A DNA stretch of 64,000 bases from DASRFR01 sp035651455 (GTDB lineage Bacteria > Acidobacteriota > Terriglobia > Terriglobales > Acidobacteriaceae), in assembly GCA_035651455.1 (NCBI GenBank), contig DASRFR010000047.1:744001-808000 (forward strand). Direction: 5' to 3'. The notes under the pieces were generated by a model, which saw nothing but the letters and a program-made list of their open reading frames with translations, did not search any database and was not told the DNA's origin. Shown piece after piece: positions 46,344-55,507 of the stretch (positions within the stretch are counted from its first letter, which is position 1; every line of letters starts with the position of its first letter). The position numbers and the translations under genes were made by a program.

Positions 46344-47363
46344 ATGTCATCCACTGCAACCACAGCACCTCCCACTCCCGAGCGTATTTTCGAGACGATC
46401 AATGCCTTCCAGCGCTCTGAAGCCCTGAAGGGCGCCATCGAGCTTGATCTGTTCACGGCGATTGCGGAAGGTAACCAGACGGCGGACGAAATTGCTCGGC
46501 GTTGTCGCGTGTCCGAGCGCGGCTCGCGTATTCTTTGCGACTACCTGGTCGTCCAGGGGCTTCTCACGAAAAATGGCGATCACTATGGCCTGACGCCCGA
46601 TACAGCCGCATTCCTCAACCGGAAGTCTCCGTCCTACATAGGAACCGTTTCCCAATTCCTGCTGTCACCACGCGCATTCGCGCAATTCACCACGGTTGCC
46701 GAAGCTGTGCGCAAGGGGGGCTCAGTCATCGAGGATGACGGACTCAACCCGGAACATCCCATGTGGATCGATTTTGCCCGTGCCATGGCCCCTCTAATGA
46801 TCATGCCCGCGCAGGGTTTAGCCAGGACTATCGGCGCCGATCGTGGCGAACCCTGGAAAGTGCTGGGACTGGCGGTTGGCCACGGAATGTATGAAATCAC
46901 GATTGCGCAGCAGAACCCTGCCGCAGAGGTCTGGGTCGTCGATTGGGCCAATGTGCTGCAGGTCGCGCAGGAAAACGCCGCCAAGGCCGGAGTCTCCAGC
47001 CGTTACCACACCATTCCCGGGAGCGCTTTCGAGGTGGATTACGGCAGAGATTACGATGTCGCGGTGATTACCAATTTCCTGCATCATTTCGACACACAAA
47101 CAAATGAGCGACTGCTGCGTAAGGTCCACGCCGCGTTAAAGCCCGGGGGACGAGTGGTAGTTCTGGACTTTGTGCCGAATCCCGATCGCGTGTCGCCGCC
47201 AGCAGCCGGCGAGTTTGCTTTGATCATGTTGGTGGCCACCCCGTCCGGAGACACTTACACCTTCGCGCAATATGAGCAGATGTTGAAAAACGCCGGCTTC
47301 AGATCCGCCGAGTTCAAGCCGTTGCCGCAAACGTTTTTCGGTCTTGCGATCGGCCACAAGTAG
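46344..47363 (+). CDS. SAM-dependent O-methyltransferase (COMT-like)
   Basis: A 339-residue class I methyltransferase with an N-terminal winged-helix dimerisation domain (about 15-95: FQRSEALKGAIELDLFTAI, ADEIARRCRVSERGSRILCDYL). Start ATG 46344 has CAGGAG about 10 nt upstream; an earlier in-frame ATG at 46224 would add about 40 residues without homology. The SAM-binding motif I reads VLGLAVGHGMYEITIA instead of VLDVGGGxG. Other motifs remain: VVDWANV (motif II), ITNFLHHFD (motif IV) and LKPGGRVVVLDFV (motif V). The substrate is unknown; phenolic or quinone-type hydroxyls are usual for the class. Confidence 0.85.
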   Translation: MSSTATTAPPTPERIFETINAFQRSEALKGAIELDLFTAIAEGNQTADEIARRCRVSERGSRILCDYLVVQGLLTKNGDHYGLTPDTAAFLNRKSPSYIGTVSQFLLSPRAFAQFTTVAEAVRKGGSVIEDDGLNPEHPMWIDFARAMAPLMIMPAQGLARTIGADRGEPWKVLGLAVGHGMYEITIAQQNPAAEVWVVDWANVLQVAQENAAKAGVSSRYHTIPGSAFEVDYGRDYDVAVITNFLHHFDTQTNERLLRKVHAALKPGGRVVVLDFVPNPDRVSPPAAGEFALIMLVATPSGDTYTFAQYEQMLKNAGFRSAEFKPLPQTFFGLAIGHK

Positions 47364-47404
47364 ATGGTTCTTCATTCGAGCGCCTCTGGCAGACCACATT
47401 CGCC

Positions 47405-48349
47405 TTACTGCCCAGCCGGTACGTAGACGTGGTCAGCGCTCAGAAGGTCCACGTTCGTCAGCTCCGTATTGAGCTTAACCGGCTGCAATCCGCTTTTCTT
47501 CTCGGCTTGAGCGACAAAAGTCAACAAGTATTGATTGGCCAGGTGGTGTTGCACATTGTCCAGGAAGGGAGCGAATGCAACTGCCGGCGCATTGAATCCG
47601 ATGTAGTACGACTCGCCCCCGGTCTGGTCCGCCACTTGCGACAAGAGCATCTGCCCGTAATAGCTGCGCCAGTAGCTGTGTCCGTAATGCCCCGCCCCCG
47701 GATTGTAGATGGCAAAGACGATGATTCCGGCTTTTTGCGCTTGCTGAATGGCTTCGCTTACATATGGATCTTGCAGATCCGCCACACCGTAGTAGCGGTC
47801 AATTCCGTCGCTGATCATCAGGACCTCACGGCGGGCATTGCTTTGCGGCCATTTCTTAACTAAATCGCTGAGAGAAAAATAGGGGCTCGCATTGATTCCC
47901 GGAATTCCTATTGGCAAGCGCAGCGCTTTTGCTGCTGCTGTGTGGTCGGCGGTCGGCTGCTGCTCCACCCGCGCGATACCGTTTTGCATGTATGCAATTC
48001 CAACTTTGGTCGTGGGAGGCTGCGAGTTAATGAACGCCCGGACATCATCCAGTTGCACACCCAGGCTGGGACCAGAAGAGTCGTCGAGCAGAACAAAGAA
48101 TTCCAGTTGGGCGTTATCACCCTGCGCCGGAGCCCAGCCTGTTACCTTGTCTCGATTTTTGCCTTGGTAAACCATGACATCATCCTGCGTGACCGGTGGA
48201 GGCGTCGAGCCGTGCCGAGCTTCTGCCGTAACGACCATTTTCACCGGCACCCCTGCGGTGCTTGCAGCTTCTTGAGCGTGTAAAGCTTGCGCGCCAAGCG
48301 CGAACATTACGCTAACCACAAAAGCCAAAACTAACTTTAATCTTTGCAT
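47405..48349 (-). CDS. VWFA-related exported protein
   Basis: A 314-residue protein with signal peptide ending near LHAQ. It belongs to the acidobacterial VWFA-related group: DDVMVYQGKNRDKVTGW starts the domain; the metal-site equivalent of DxSxS is LLDDSSGPSLG (Asp, Ser and Ser present), followed by REVLMISDGIDRYYG. The C-terminal part (about 240-314) is a beta-rich fragment, QYLLTFVAQAEKKSG. These proteins are usually exported to the envelope and have no assigned role. It converges on the methyltransferase with 41 bp between, with no strong terminator seen. Confidence 0.88.
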   Translation of the reverse strand: MQRLKLVLAFVVSVMFALGAQALHAQEAASTAGVPVKMVVTAEARHGSTPPPVTQDDVMVYQGKNRDKVTGWAPAQGDNAQLEFFVLLDDSSGPSLGVQLDDVRAFINSQPPTTKVGIAYMQNGIARVEQQPTADHTAAAKALRLPIGIPGINASPYFSLSDLVKKWPQSNARREVLMISDGIDRYYGVADLQDPYVSEAIQQAQKAGIIVFAIYNPGAGHYGHSYWRSYYGQMLLSQVADQTGGESYYIGFNAPAVAFAPFLDNVQHHLANQYLLTFVAQAEKKSGLQPVKLNTELTNVDLLSADHVYVPAGQ

Positions 48350-48521
48350 CTGGTCTTTGCCTTCTTCCGTTTACCGTTCTATGGCCGCCTCCGCGCTCAA
48401 CCCAGCCCGGGTATTTTTACGGGCCATACTTGTATAGATGACAATCGAAGCCTACGTGTCTAGGGCTAGTCAGAACGCCGCGAGGCACTGCAAGTTGTGT
48501 CAGACGCAAGTGCCAGAGCAG

Positions 48522-49622
48522 CTACAGTCCAGGTATCCAATGCCTGGCGTTATCGTGGAAGAGCTTATGCAGGACCGACTGCGGCATCGCCAGTCCTTTG
48601 ATGGGTTTGCCATTCAGTTGCTGGACTTCATCGGTTGCGAGATATTTCCAGTCACGAGCGTAGGTTGAGTTCCAATCTTTCAATGTGTCTGAAGGTTGTG
48701 CGCTCGCCAAAAAATCCAGGTCAGTGCCATAGAGAACTCGGTCCTGGTACTTGATCAGGAAATTGCGCACTTGTTCGCGCGGCGTAAGCATCAGGTACTC
48801 CATTCGTGCCGCAGTATCGATGGCAAAATTCGGGTACTTATCAAGCCGCTCGGCAATCTGATCCAGACTCTTTTCCATGCTGCCCAGGTGGACGCCCACA
48901 ACACGCAGCTTGGGGTTCGCTTCGATCACGTGGTCGCGAGCCGCTAAGATGGCCTGCTTGGCGGGAAAACCGGGCTTGTCGCCTACATACCATTGCGGAT
49001 TTTCCTGGTAGTACGACCACGATGGGTCGGCTGGATCGGCGGGGCCCCACGCGACGTCCGGCTCCGCCTGGTGCGTCATCAACGTCTTTCCGTGCCGTGC
49101 GATATCCTGGTAAATCGGCTCGAACTTCGCATCGTCCGCCATGATGTACTTGCCGTTGCGGTCCTTGATCTCCATCCCGATGTTCTTCCAGATCTTCACC
49201 GCAACCGCCCCTTCAGCAAAGTTCTTGTCGATTTGCCGGATAGCATCTTCGCTGAATGAGGGGCTATCGAATTTGTAAGCATCGAAAGTCGTGCACAGCG
49301 CGATGTGCCCATCACTGGAACCAACCAGCGCCAGCGCGTCATCAATCTGCGGCTGCAACTGCTTTCGATAAGGGAGCGTGTCATCTATCACGAGGATGTT
49401 CATCAGCTTGAGTTGCAGACGCTCGAGCATCGCCTGGAACGCGGCATCGGTCTTGAATACATGCACATGAACATCAATGGGGTGCAGCGCGGAAAAAGCT
49501 TTTAGCGCTGCATCGCTGTTGTTCTCGGCATTGGGACCCGCCGAAAACAATGCTTGCGATACGAACATCACAGTGAAAACTAAGCTGGAAATCACGGCAA
49601 AGTTGTAACCCAAACGACGCAT
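48522..49622 (-). CDS. Exported amidohydrolase-2 family hydrolase in the sugar operon
   Basis: A 366-residue TIM-barrel metallohydrolase (COG2159/3618-like). Metal-binding residues are visible: HVHVF (His-x-His), His in MTHQAEPDV, His in GVHLGS, and Asp in YGTDLDF. The N-terminus has a membrane-like signal (FAVISSLVFTVMFVSQALF), so the protein is exported, unlike the other enzymes of its operon. AAGGAGA lies 5 nt before the ATG and the isomerase stop is 11 nt upstream, so it is the last gene of the four-gene leftward operon. Lactonase or decarboxylase activity occurs in this family; the operon context favours sugar-lactone hydrolysis. Confidence 0.82.
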   Translation of the reverse strand: MRRLGYNFAVISSLVFTVMFVSQALFSAGPNAENNSDAALKAFSALHPIDVHVHVFKTDAAFQAMLERLQLKLMNILVIDDTLPYRKQLQPQIDDALALVGSSDGHIALCTTFDAYKFDSPSFSEDAIRQIDKNFAEGAVAVKIWKNIGMEIKDRNGKYIMADDAKFEPIYQDIARHGKTLMTHQAEPDVAWGPADPADPSWSYYQENPQWYVGDKPGFPAKQAILAARDHVIEANPKLRVVGVHLGSMEKSLDQIAERLDKYPNFAIDTAARMEYLMLTPREQVRNFLIKYQDRVLYGTDLDFLASAQPSDTLKDWNSTYARDWKYLATDEVQQLNGKPIKGLAMPQSVLHKLFHDNARHWIPGL

Positions 49623-49633
49623 CGCAGTCTCCT

Positions 49634-51016
49634 TTACGGCAGAATCGTCTTGATCCCGGTAAGTTCACAGAAGTCCACCAGCGCTGGGAAAAGATCGCGC
49701 CCGTAACCCAGGCAGGCGTATTCGTTCGTCCAATGCTGCAGCAGTTCGTCCATATCGCATTGCGCGGTCACGAAGCCATGCGGCCAGAATGGAATCCCGC
49801 ATTCGTTCAAGCGCTCGGGGAGCTTGTCAGCAGGTGGTTCGAATACGGTTGCGCGGGTGATCACCATCTGAAATTCTCCATTCACTCGGCCCAGTCTCGC
49901 CAGCACACCGTCCCCGACCTTACAGACGAGTTTCACAGATAAACCGCCAGCTTCGCCCTCGGTCGGGATGCCATGTTCCGCGAAGCCAGCGGGGCCCAGC
50001 GTACTTGCCAAAGACGGTGGGCATGCGCCGTCACCGATGATTTTGATCTCTTTCTTCTTAGTATCGATGTGCTGCAAATCACCGTAGTAGACACGCTCAC
50101 TGCTGAGCAGGGTCAACAGCAGAACCGTCAATCCGGTGTTGAAGTCGCCCAATGTCGAGGTGCCGAAGCCGTCTTCCAGCATCATGCTTTGGGCGAAGCA
50201 CGTAGCAGAGTAGTGATCGCCCAGGCCAGGAAACGACTGGACGGTGTAGAAATCGAAATTTTCCTGTTGCACGATCTTTTTCAGGGCGAGATACAAGCGA
50301 ATCGAGCGCTCATTCACGACCGTCGAGTCAGGAGCCCTGCCAAACAATTTCTGCAAACGCGGGGATAGAGCGGCGACTTCCGGCTGCGGAATGGATTCGG
50401 CACAGCGAATCACTTCAGTAGTATCACGCGAGTCAATGTCAATGCCGAACATCCGCATCCACTGCGAAGGATCCGCGACTCCACAGGTTTGCCCCATGCC
50501 GCGCCCGCCAAAGGTGCCGAATGTCGAAAGGTTAAGCCAGTTCTTCAGGTGGGCGGCGCGGGCGTAGCTCACAATCTTTTCCACGGTTTGACTGTCGTCA
50601 GCGCTGCCGTAGACGAATTTGTGGGCAACACCGATTTCCTGCAGTCCTCCGTGCATTACCAGGCCGCCAACTGGACGCCAGCCCTGGGATCCGGGATGAG
50701 TCCAGAGCAGCACGGCCTTGCCGGTTGCGGCATAGTCACGAATCGCGCCCACCAGGTGCGCCGCCCACACCCAGGTACCGGAGAAAAGAATCACCGCGTC
50801 TACCTGGTCGTCATTCTTCATCTTGCGAAGAGCGGCAATCGCCTCTTGCTTGCTGGCTATCACGACCTCGTGAGTAACAATTTTCAGCCCTGCCTTCATG
50901 AGCGCGTTCTTCGATTGCTGTACCACCTTTTCGTCGATGAACGGCTGGCCCATAGGATCTTTCAGGCCGTCCTTGTGAACGCCATAAATAATGAATCCCA
51001 CTGTGGGTTCGATCAA
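49634..51016 (-). CDS. L-fucose/L-arabinose isomerase-family sugar isomerase
   Basis: A 460-residue aldose-ketose isomerase homologue. The start TTG 51016 has AGGAGG 6 nt upstream and shares TTGA with the stop of the kinase (4-nt overlap), which gives translational coupling; the frame is open to 51052. It lacks exact FucI or AraA hallmarks, but SMMLEDGFGTSTLGDFNTG carries Glu and Asp positioned like the metal ligands, and FGRGMGQTCG-like GGRGMGQTCGVADPSQ is in the N-terminal domain. It should isomerise an aldose for the FGGY kinase in front of it; the sugar is not evident from sequence. Confidence 0.85.
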   Translation of the reverse strand: MIEPTVGFIIYGVHKDGLKDPMGQPFIDEKVVQQSKNALMKAGLKIVTHEVVIASKQEAIAALRKMKNDDQVDAVILFSGTWVWAAHLVGAIRDYAATGKAVLLWTHPGSQGWRPVGGLVMHGGLQEIGVAHKFVYGSADDSQTVEKIVSYARAAHLKNWLNLSTFGTFGGRGMGQTCGVADPSQWMRMFGIDIDSRDTTEVIRCAESIPQPEVAALSPRLQKLFGRAPDSTVVNERSIRLYLALKKIVQQENFDFYTVQSFPGLGDHYSATCFAQSMMLEDGFGTSTLGDFNTGLTVLLLTLLSSERVYYGDLQHIDTKKKEIKIIGDGACPPSLASTLGPAGFAEHGIPTEGEAGGLSVKLVCKVGDGVLARLGRVNGEFQMVITRATVFEPPADKLPERLNECGIPFWPHGFVTAQCDMDELLQHWTNEYACLGYGRDLFPALVDFCELTGIKTILP

Positions 51017-52542
51017 CTGACTCCTCCTGCTTCTCCGCAATTTCGTGCGCACCTCAGGCGCGCGAGACTGGAGTACAAAACACCGTATGCCTGCCGCTGG
51101 CCTTGGTAGCTTTTTGCCATCTCAGGATCAGGTACGACCGACTCCGACGTGCGTACCCACTGCTGAACGGCTTCCGAAAGACTGCGATGCTTCCCAAGCG
51201 CCACGGCCGCCAGCATCGCAGTGCCCAGGCAAACCGCTTCGCGGCATTGCATCAGGTGCAGTCGGCGGCCGGATAGTGCGGCGCGCAACTTCAATCCCAG
51301 AACCGACCGCGCACCCCCGCCGCTGACGTAAACGTCCTCGAACGATCCGGCTGCCTCTCGCAACAGGTCGCTCATGGTTGCGAACTCACAAGCGATTCCC
51401 TCGAGAATTCCCTGGTACAAATCCGCGCGTGTGGTGCTGGGACGAATGCCGGCGACAATTCCGCTCGCGTCCGAATTGAAATCAGGATTGCAGGTCCCCA
51501 GCAGGTGGGGCGTAATCAGCAATCCGCTGGGCAGCGCGCCAACCGCACCCTCGAGACTAGCCAGGAGGTCATCCACGAATGTGGTCGACAAATCCTCCGC
51601 AAGGCAGATTGTGCGAAGAAACCAGTCCAGCATGATGCCTGAAGGAAAATAGGCCAGCGTGACATAGCGATCGGGAACTACATGACAATACGAATTCAAA
51701 TTTGCGGCGAGTGCGCCAGCGCTGATGGCTGGCCGATACGACGCAGCGACCAGGCACTCATAAGTTCCGAACGACGCCGACACCCGCCCAGGCTCAACCA
51801 CTCCGCTGCCCAACGCAGCGCACGGTTGATCGTGCCCGCCTACCACAACGGTTATTCCCTCGCGCAAACCAAGTTCGTGTGCGGCGCTCGATGGCAATCG
51901 GCCGGCGACGCTTCCCGCGGGAACAGGATCCGGTAACTTCTCCGCCGATATTTCGCATTTGCAAAGGATCTCGTCCGACCACGCGCGCTTGTGAACGTCG
52001 AAGGCTAAGAAACGCGAGGCCAGCGAGTAGTCCACGTAACCGGGTAGTCCCATCCGCGCCAGAATGTAACCGGGGACCGTGAGGAATTTTGCGGCGGAAG
52101 AGAACGTATCGGGCTGGTGCTTTCTTACCCAGAGCATTTTCGGAATTGGATACATCGGGTGTGAAGTGAGCCCGGTAATCTGGAACATACGCTGTGGACC
52201 GAGGACGTCGCCCATCCACTTGGCTTCAAGGGCGGCGCGATTGTCAAAGTTCAGAATGGCCGGCGCGACCACTTGATGCTGCTGGTTCACCGGAACAATG
52301 GTTTCGCCGTGCGAGCTGATAACGACCACTTCGACTGGATCCTTGGTCAGGTGTGCGGCGACGGCCTGGCTTGCCGACGCTAACGCCCGCCAGAAGTTGC
52401 CCGCGGGCATTTCCGCCCATGAGGCTCGGGGTGAATGAAAATGCGAGTAGGCGCAGGTCTTTTGCGCGAGTACACGGCCGTCTTCGGAAAACGCAATCGC
52501 CTTGCAACCGCTCGTGCCCATGTCGACCGCCAGCAGACTCAT
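51013..52542 (-). CDS. FGGY-family carbohydrate kinase
   Basis: A 509-residue sugar kinase. The N-terminal half (about 1-245) starts with the ATP/phosphate loop AVDMGTSGCKAIAFSEDG, and the C-terminal half (about 255-445) carries VVGGHDQPCAALGSG and the ATP-binding signature VYVSGGGARSVLGLKLRAAL. The phosphoacceptor sugar is likely a ketose made by the isomerase that follows it. It sits 5 bp after the aldolase gene and overlaps the isomerase. The family includes xylulo-, rhamnulo-, fuculo- and AI-2 kinases, and I cannot choose among them. Confidence 0.9.
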   Translation of the reverse strand: MSLLAVDMGTSGCKAIAFSEDGRVLAQKTCAYSHFHSPRASWAEMPAGNFWRALASASQAVAAHLTKDPVEVVVISSHGETIVPVNQQHQVVAPAILNFDNRAALEAKWMGDVLGPQRMFQITGLTSHPMYPIPKMLWVRKHQPDTFSSAAKFLTVPGYILARMGLPGYVDYSLASRFLAFDVHKRAWSDEILCKCEISAEKLPDPVPAGSVAGRLPSSAAHELGLREGITVVVGGHDQPCAALGSGVVEPGRVSASFGTYECLVAASYRPAISAGALAANLNSYCHVVPDRYVTLAYFPSGIMLDWFLRTICLAEDLSTTFVDDLLASLEGAVGALPSGLLITPHLLGTCNPDFNSDASGIVAGIRPSTTRADLYQGILEGIACEFATMSDLLREAAGSFEDVYVSGGGARSVLGLKLRAALSGRRLHLMQCREAVCLGTAMLAAVALGKHRSLSEAVQQWVRTSESVVPDPEMAKSYQGQRQAYGVLYSSLARLRCARNCGEAGGVS

Positions 52543-52547
52543 AATCC

Positions 52548-53357
52548 CTATTCCTGGGCCGCTGCTTTGGCGCCGAGCGCTCCGCGTACCCGCCGGAGAA
52601 GCTCCGGCATATTGTCCGCTTGGAAAATATTCCGTCCGAAGAACACTCCGGCTGCGCCTGCCTGCATAATTCCGCGCACAGTGCTAAGTACATCTTCGTC
52701 AGACCCAGTCCGGCTGCCACCCAGCACCAGGATCGGCACCGGGCAAGCCTGCACTAGCGATCGTAGGCCCTCGATGTCCGCCGCGTTTTCCGTCTTGATC
52801 AGATCGGCGCCCAGTTCGGCGGCAATGCGCGTGTGCAGCATGAGCCACTTCGGATCCCGGGGATTCTCGACCTGCGCACCGCGAGCAATTGACTCCACAA
52901 TCAGCGGCATGCCAAGCTGCTCGCATTCGCGCGCGAGGCGGCCCACTCGCTCGATTTCTTTTTTCTCGAATTCAGCGTCGCCGCTTCCGATACACAGAAA
53001 CGTAATTACCGCATCGGCTCCCGCCTGCAGGGCTTCTTCCGGCTGAGCCACAAGGCATGTCTGAAAACCGCGAGATGACGTCTTCACGTCGTCGTTGAAA
53101 GCTGTGGTCCAGTCAAGCCGGGCGATTACGCCGGGCAGTGGCTGGCAGGAAGTCGCCCCCGCAAAAAATCTGAAGCTTCCCAGGTTGAGCAGCACGGCGT
53201 CGGCTCGCGCGTCGACAAAGCGATTGATCTGAGCGGCTGGATCGAGCATTCCTGGAATGGGACCCAGCACGAGGGCATGATCGAAGGCGACGACCAGGCT
53301 GCCGCCGCTCCCCCGCAAGATGCGCCGGAGGCGAATGCGCTTGCCAAAATCTCCCAA
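52548..53357 (-). CDS. Class I aldolase (FbaB/LsrF-like)
   Basis: A 269-residue Schiff-base aldolase of the archaeal-FbaB/DhnA family. The catalytic Lys188 is in AELGADLIKTE; the phosphate-binding loop is VLGGSRTG and GVFFGRNIFQ at the C-terminus. N-terminal VVAFDHALVLGP matches the group. It is the first gene of the operon and starts at TTG 53357 with GGAG 7 nt upstream. It presumably cleaves the ketose phosphate produced by the kinase, taking the place of a class II FucA/RhaD aldolase. LsrF, a thiolase of the same fold, shows that aldol chemistry is not certain. Confidence 0.88.
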   Translation of the reverse strand: MGDFGKRIRLRRILRGSGGSLVVAFDHALVLGPIPGMLDPAAQINRFVDARADAVLLNLGSFRFFAGATSCQPLPGVIARLDWTTAFNDDVKTSSRGFQTCLVAQPEEALQAGADAVITFLCIGSGDAEFEKKEIERVGRLARECEQLGMPLIVESIARGAQVENPRDPKWLMLHTRIAAELGADLIKTENAADIEGLRSLVQACPVPILVLGGSRTGSDEDVLSTVRGIMQAGAAGVFFGRNIFQADNMPELLRRVRGALGAKAAAQE

Positions 53358-53370
53358 GATTTTTCTCCGG

Positions 53371-53421
53371 TGAAACGTTACAATACGCGCGTACTGTAGA
53401 CGTCGGGCGCGCCGCTGTCAA
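53371..53421 (-). promoter_or_regulatory. Sigma-70 promoter and LacI-type operator of the leftward sugar operon
   Basis: On the minus strand TTGACA (53421-53416) and TACAGT (53398-53393) stand 17 bp apart. The start of transcription would fall near 53386. Just downstream is a CG-centred dyad TGAAACGTTACA (53371-53382; 10 of 12 positions symmetric), typical of LacI/GalR-family operators. The divergent regulator gene starts at 53480. Confidence 0.7.
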
Positions 53422-53479
53422 CCGCGCGCGCACTTCGAGAGTGCAGATTTGCGCGGGGCATCGCGCGCCAATAGACCTC

Positions 53480-54523
53480 ATGATCACCATCCGCGACGTT
53501 GCCGGCGAAAGTGGTTTCTCCGTGACTACCGTTTCAATGGTGCTTAAGAACGGGCCCGATGCCAGGCGCATCTCGGACCGGACGCGGACGCACATCTGGA
53601 AAGTGGCAAAGCGCCTGGGTTACCGTCCGAACCTCGTTGCGCGCTCGCTGCGCAGCCAGCGCAGCGAGTCGGTCGGGGTTATCGTCTTCGACCTGACTGA
53701 TCCGTACTGCACGCAGATTCTGCGCGGCATCGAAAACCACCTGCGCTCGTCAGGCTACTTCCCCATCACCACCGACTTGCAGAACGACCGTTCGCAATTT
53801 CAACGCTGCCTCGACATGCTGCTGGCACGCCGTGTGGAAGCCATTATCGCCATCGCCAACCCGGTTCACCTCGATACTGAGCTGCTAGCGGAACAGGCGC
53901 AGCGTGATATTCCCGTGCTGGTGATAGGACGCGATCTATCTGCGGGTCCGGTCAGTTCGATCGTAGTGGACAACGAATGGGGAACCCGGCTCGCGCTTCA
54001 ACACCTTTACGAACTGGGGCACAGCCGGATCGCGTTCATCAAGGGCCCCAAAATCCTGGTGGACAGCCAGCAGCGCTGGCGCGGGCTGGAAACATTTGCC
54101 CATGATGCCGGCTTGAAGATGAATCCTGATCTTGTAGCGGAGATCAAAGGCCGCAACTCTACCTATGTGGAGGGCTGCGAACTGACCGAAGAACTATTGC
54201 ATCGGGGTCGCGCGTTCACGGCGCTGGTTGCCTTCGACGATCTCACCGCGTGCGCTGCCATTCGCTCCCTGACCAAAGCAGGCATACACGTACCCAAGGA
54301 CTGTTCAGTCGTGGGTTTCGACGATATCCCCAGCGCGGCGTTCTACAACCCACCGCTGACGACCATCCAGCAGCAACTCGAGATGCAGGGCTCTCTGGGG
54401 GCCGAAATCGTCGCAGACGCCATAAGAGCTGCGTCCGAGAAACGGGTCGGGGTTGTCAAGCACCGCAAGGTTTCGCCGAAGCTTATTGTTCGAGACTCAA
54501 CGGGTCGGGCGCCAGGATTGTGA
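53480..54523 (+). CDS. LacI/GalR-family transcription regulator
   Basis: A 347-residue repressor. The helix-turn-helix is at the N-terminus: ITIRDVAGESGFSVTTVSMVLK, with the hinge RLGYRPNLVARSLRS. The sugar-binding domain (about 60-340) has GVIVFDLTDPYCTQIL, VVDNEWGTRLALQHLYELGH and VVGFDDIPSAAFYNPPLTTI. Start ATG 53480 places the HTH where family members have it; the frame is open to 53441. No Shine-Dalgarno is obvious. It lies between the divergent sugar operons and probably binds the dyads at 53371 and 56798. The effector is probably a pathway sugar or sugar phosphate. Confidence 0.93.
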   Translation: MITIRDVAGESGFSVTTVSMVLKNGPDARRISDRTRTHIWKVAKRLGYRPNLVARSLRSQRSESVGVIVFDLTDPYCTQILRGIENHLRSSGYFPITTDLQNDRSQFQRCLDMLLARRVEAIIAIANPVHLDTELLAEQAQRDIPVLVIGRDLSAGPVSSIVVDNEWGTRLALQHLYELGHSRIAFIKGPKILVDSQQRWRGLETFAHDAGLKMNPDLVAEIKGRNSTYVEGCELTEELLHRGRAFTALVAFDDLTACAAIRSLTKAGIHVPKDCSVVGFDDIPSAAFYNPPLTTIQQQLEMQGSLGAEIVADAIRAASEKRVGVVKHRKVSPKLIVRDSTGRAPGL

Positions 54524-54610
54524 GAGATTTTCGCTGCCGCGAGCGCATGCTCAAATGTTCAGTCGGCGCCGAGATTCATGAGCTGGTGAACCGCACATCC
54601 GGGAGAACGC

Positions 54611-55498
54611 ATGGGACAGATCCAAAAGCCTGATCTTTACCGCTGGTGCAAAATTCCTGCCGAAGAACTTGCCCGGCATCCCGAGTTGCGCGTCCCTTTA
54701 CGCGTCGTGCGTGATTCTGCCGAAATGGGCAGGGTAATGGCTTCAGACCTTGCGGATGTTATCGAAAAAAATAACGCCGACCGACTGCCGACCCGTGCCA
54801 TTGTCCCTTGCGGTCCCTATTGCTGGTATGGCCGATTTACTGACCTGATTAACAGCCGCAATGTCTCCCTGCGAAATCTTTACGTCTTCCACATGGACGA
54901 ATGCCTCGACTGGGAAGGACGTCCCCTGCCTGCCGGACATCCTTACAACTTCCGCAGTTTCATGGAAAAGCATTTCTATGGCGGGATTCGCCCCGAACTG
55001 TCCGTGCCCGAAGAGCAGCGATTCTGGCTTCTGCCATCCACCGTGGAGCGCGTCGCATCAGCCATTGATGCAGCGCCGATCGACATCACCCTGGGCGGCT
55101 GGGGTCAGGATGGCCACCTCGCTTACAACCAGGCGCGACGCCACCCCTACAGCTCCATCACGCTCGAGGAGTTGGCAAGCTCCAGCATTCGCATCCAGGA
55201 GAACAATCTCGACACGGTGCTCGCGCTCGCCCAACGCACTTTCGGTAGTGCCTATCAATTTGTGCCCCCGATGTCGATCACCTTGGGCATTAAGCAGTGC
55301 ATGTCGGCAAAGAAGGTACGCGTCTACAGCGATACCGGAGCATGGAAACAGACCGCGTTGCGGGTAGCTCTCTTCTCCGAACCGAGCACCGAATATCCAA
55401 TGACACTGTTACAGCGGCATAAAAACGCGATGATCACCGCTACCCAGGAGACCGCGCGCCATCCGATCAGCGAAAATCCGGATTGGGAGTTGCTCTGA
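54611..55498 (+). CDS. NagB-like sugar-phosphate isomerase with substituted active-site Glu
   Basis: A 295-residue protein of the glucosamine-6-phosphate deaminase/6-phosphogluconolactonase fold. Alignment by eye: MDE (Asp96) matches the NagB MDE, LGGWGQDGH (Asp167, His169) matches the Asp-Gly-His motif, but the following FNEP reads YNQA, placing Gln174 at the position of the conserved Glu (Glu148 of E. coli NagB). Substrate or mechanism therefore probably differs from NagB. GGGAG lies 5 nt before ATG 54611. It is followed by the PfkB gene after 9 bp and is downstream of lacI, so it is likely part of the same rightward transcript. Confidence 0.8.
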   Translation: MGQIQKPDLYRWCKIPAEELARHPELRVPLRVVRDSAEMGRVMASDLADVIEKNNADRLPTRAIVPCGPYCWYGRFTDLINSRNVSLRNLYVFHMDECLDWEGRPLPAGHPYNFRSFMEKHFYGGIRPELSVPEEQRFWLLPSTVERVASAIDAAPIDITLGGWGQDGHLAYNQARRHPYSSITLEELASSSIRIQENNLDTVLALAQRTFGSAYQFVPPMSITLGIKQCMSAKKVRVYSDTGAWKQTALRVALFSEPSTEYPMTLLQRHKNAMITATQETARHPISENPDWELL

Positions 55499-55507
55499 CG
55501 AGCTGCC

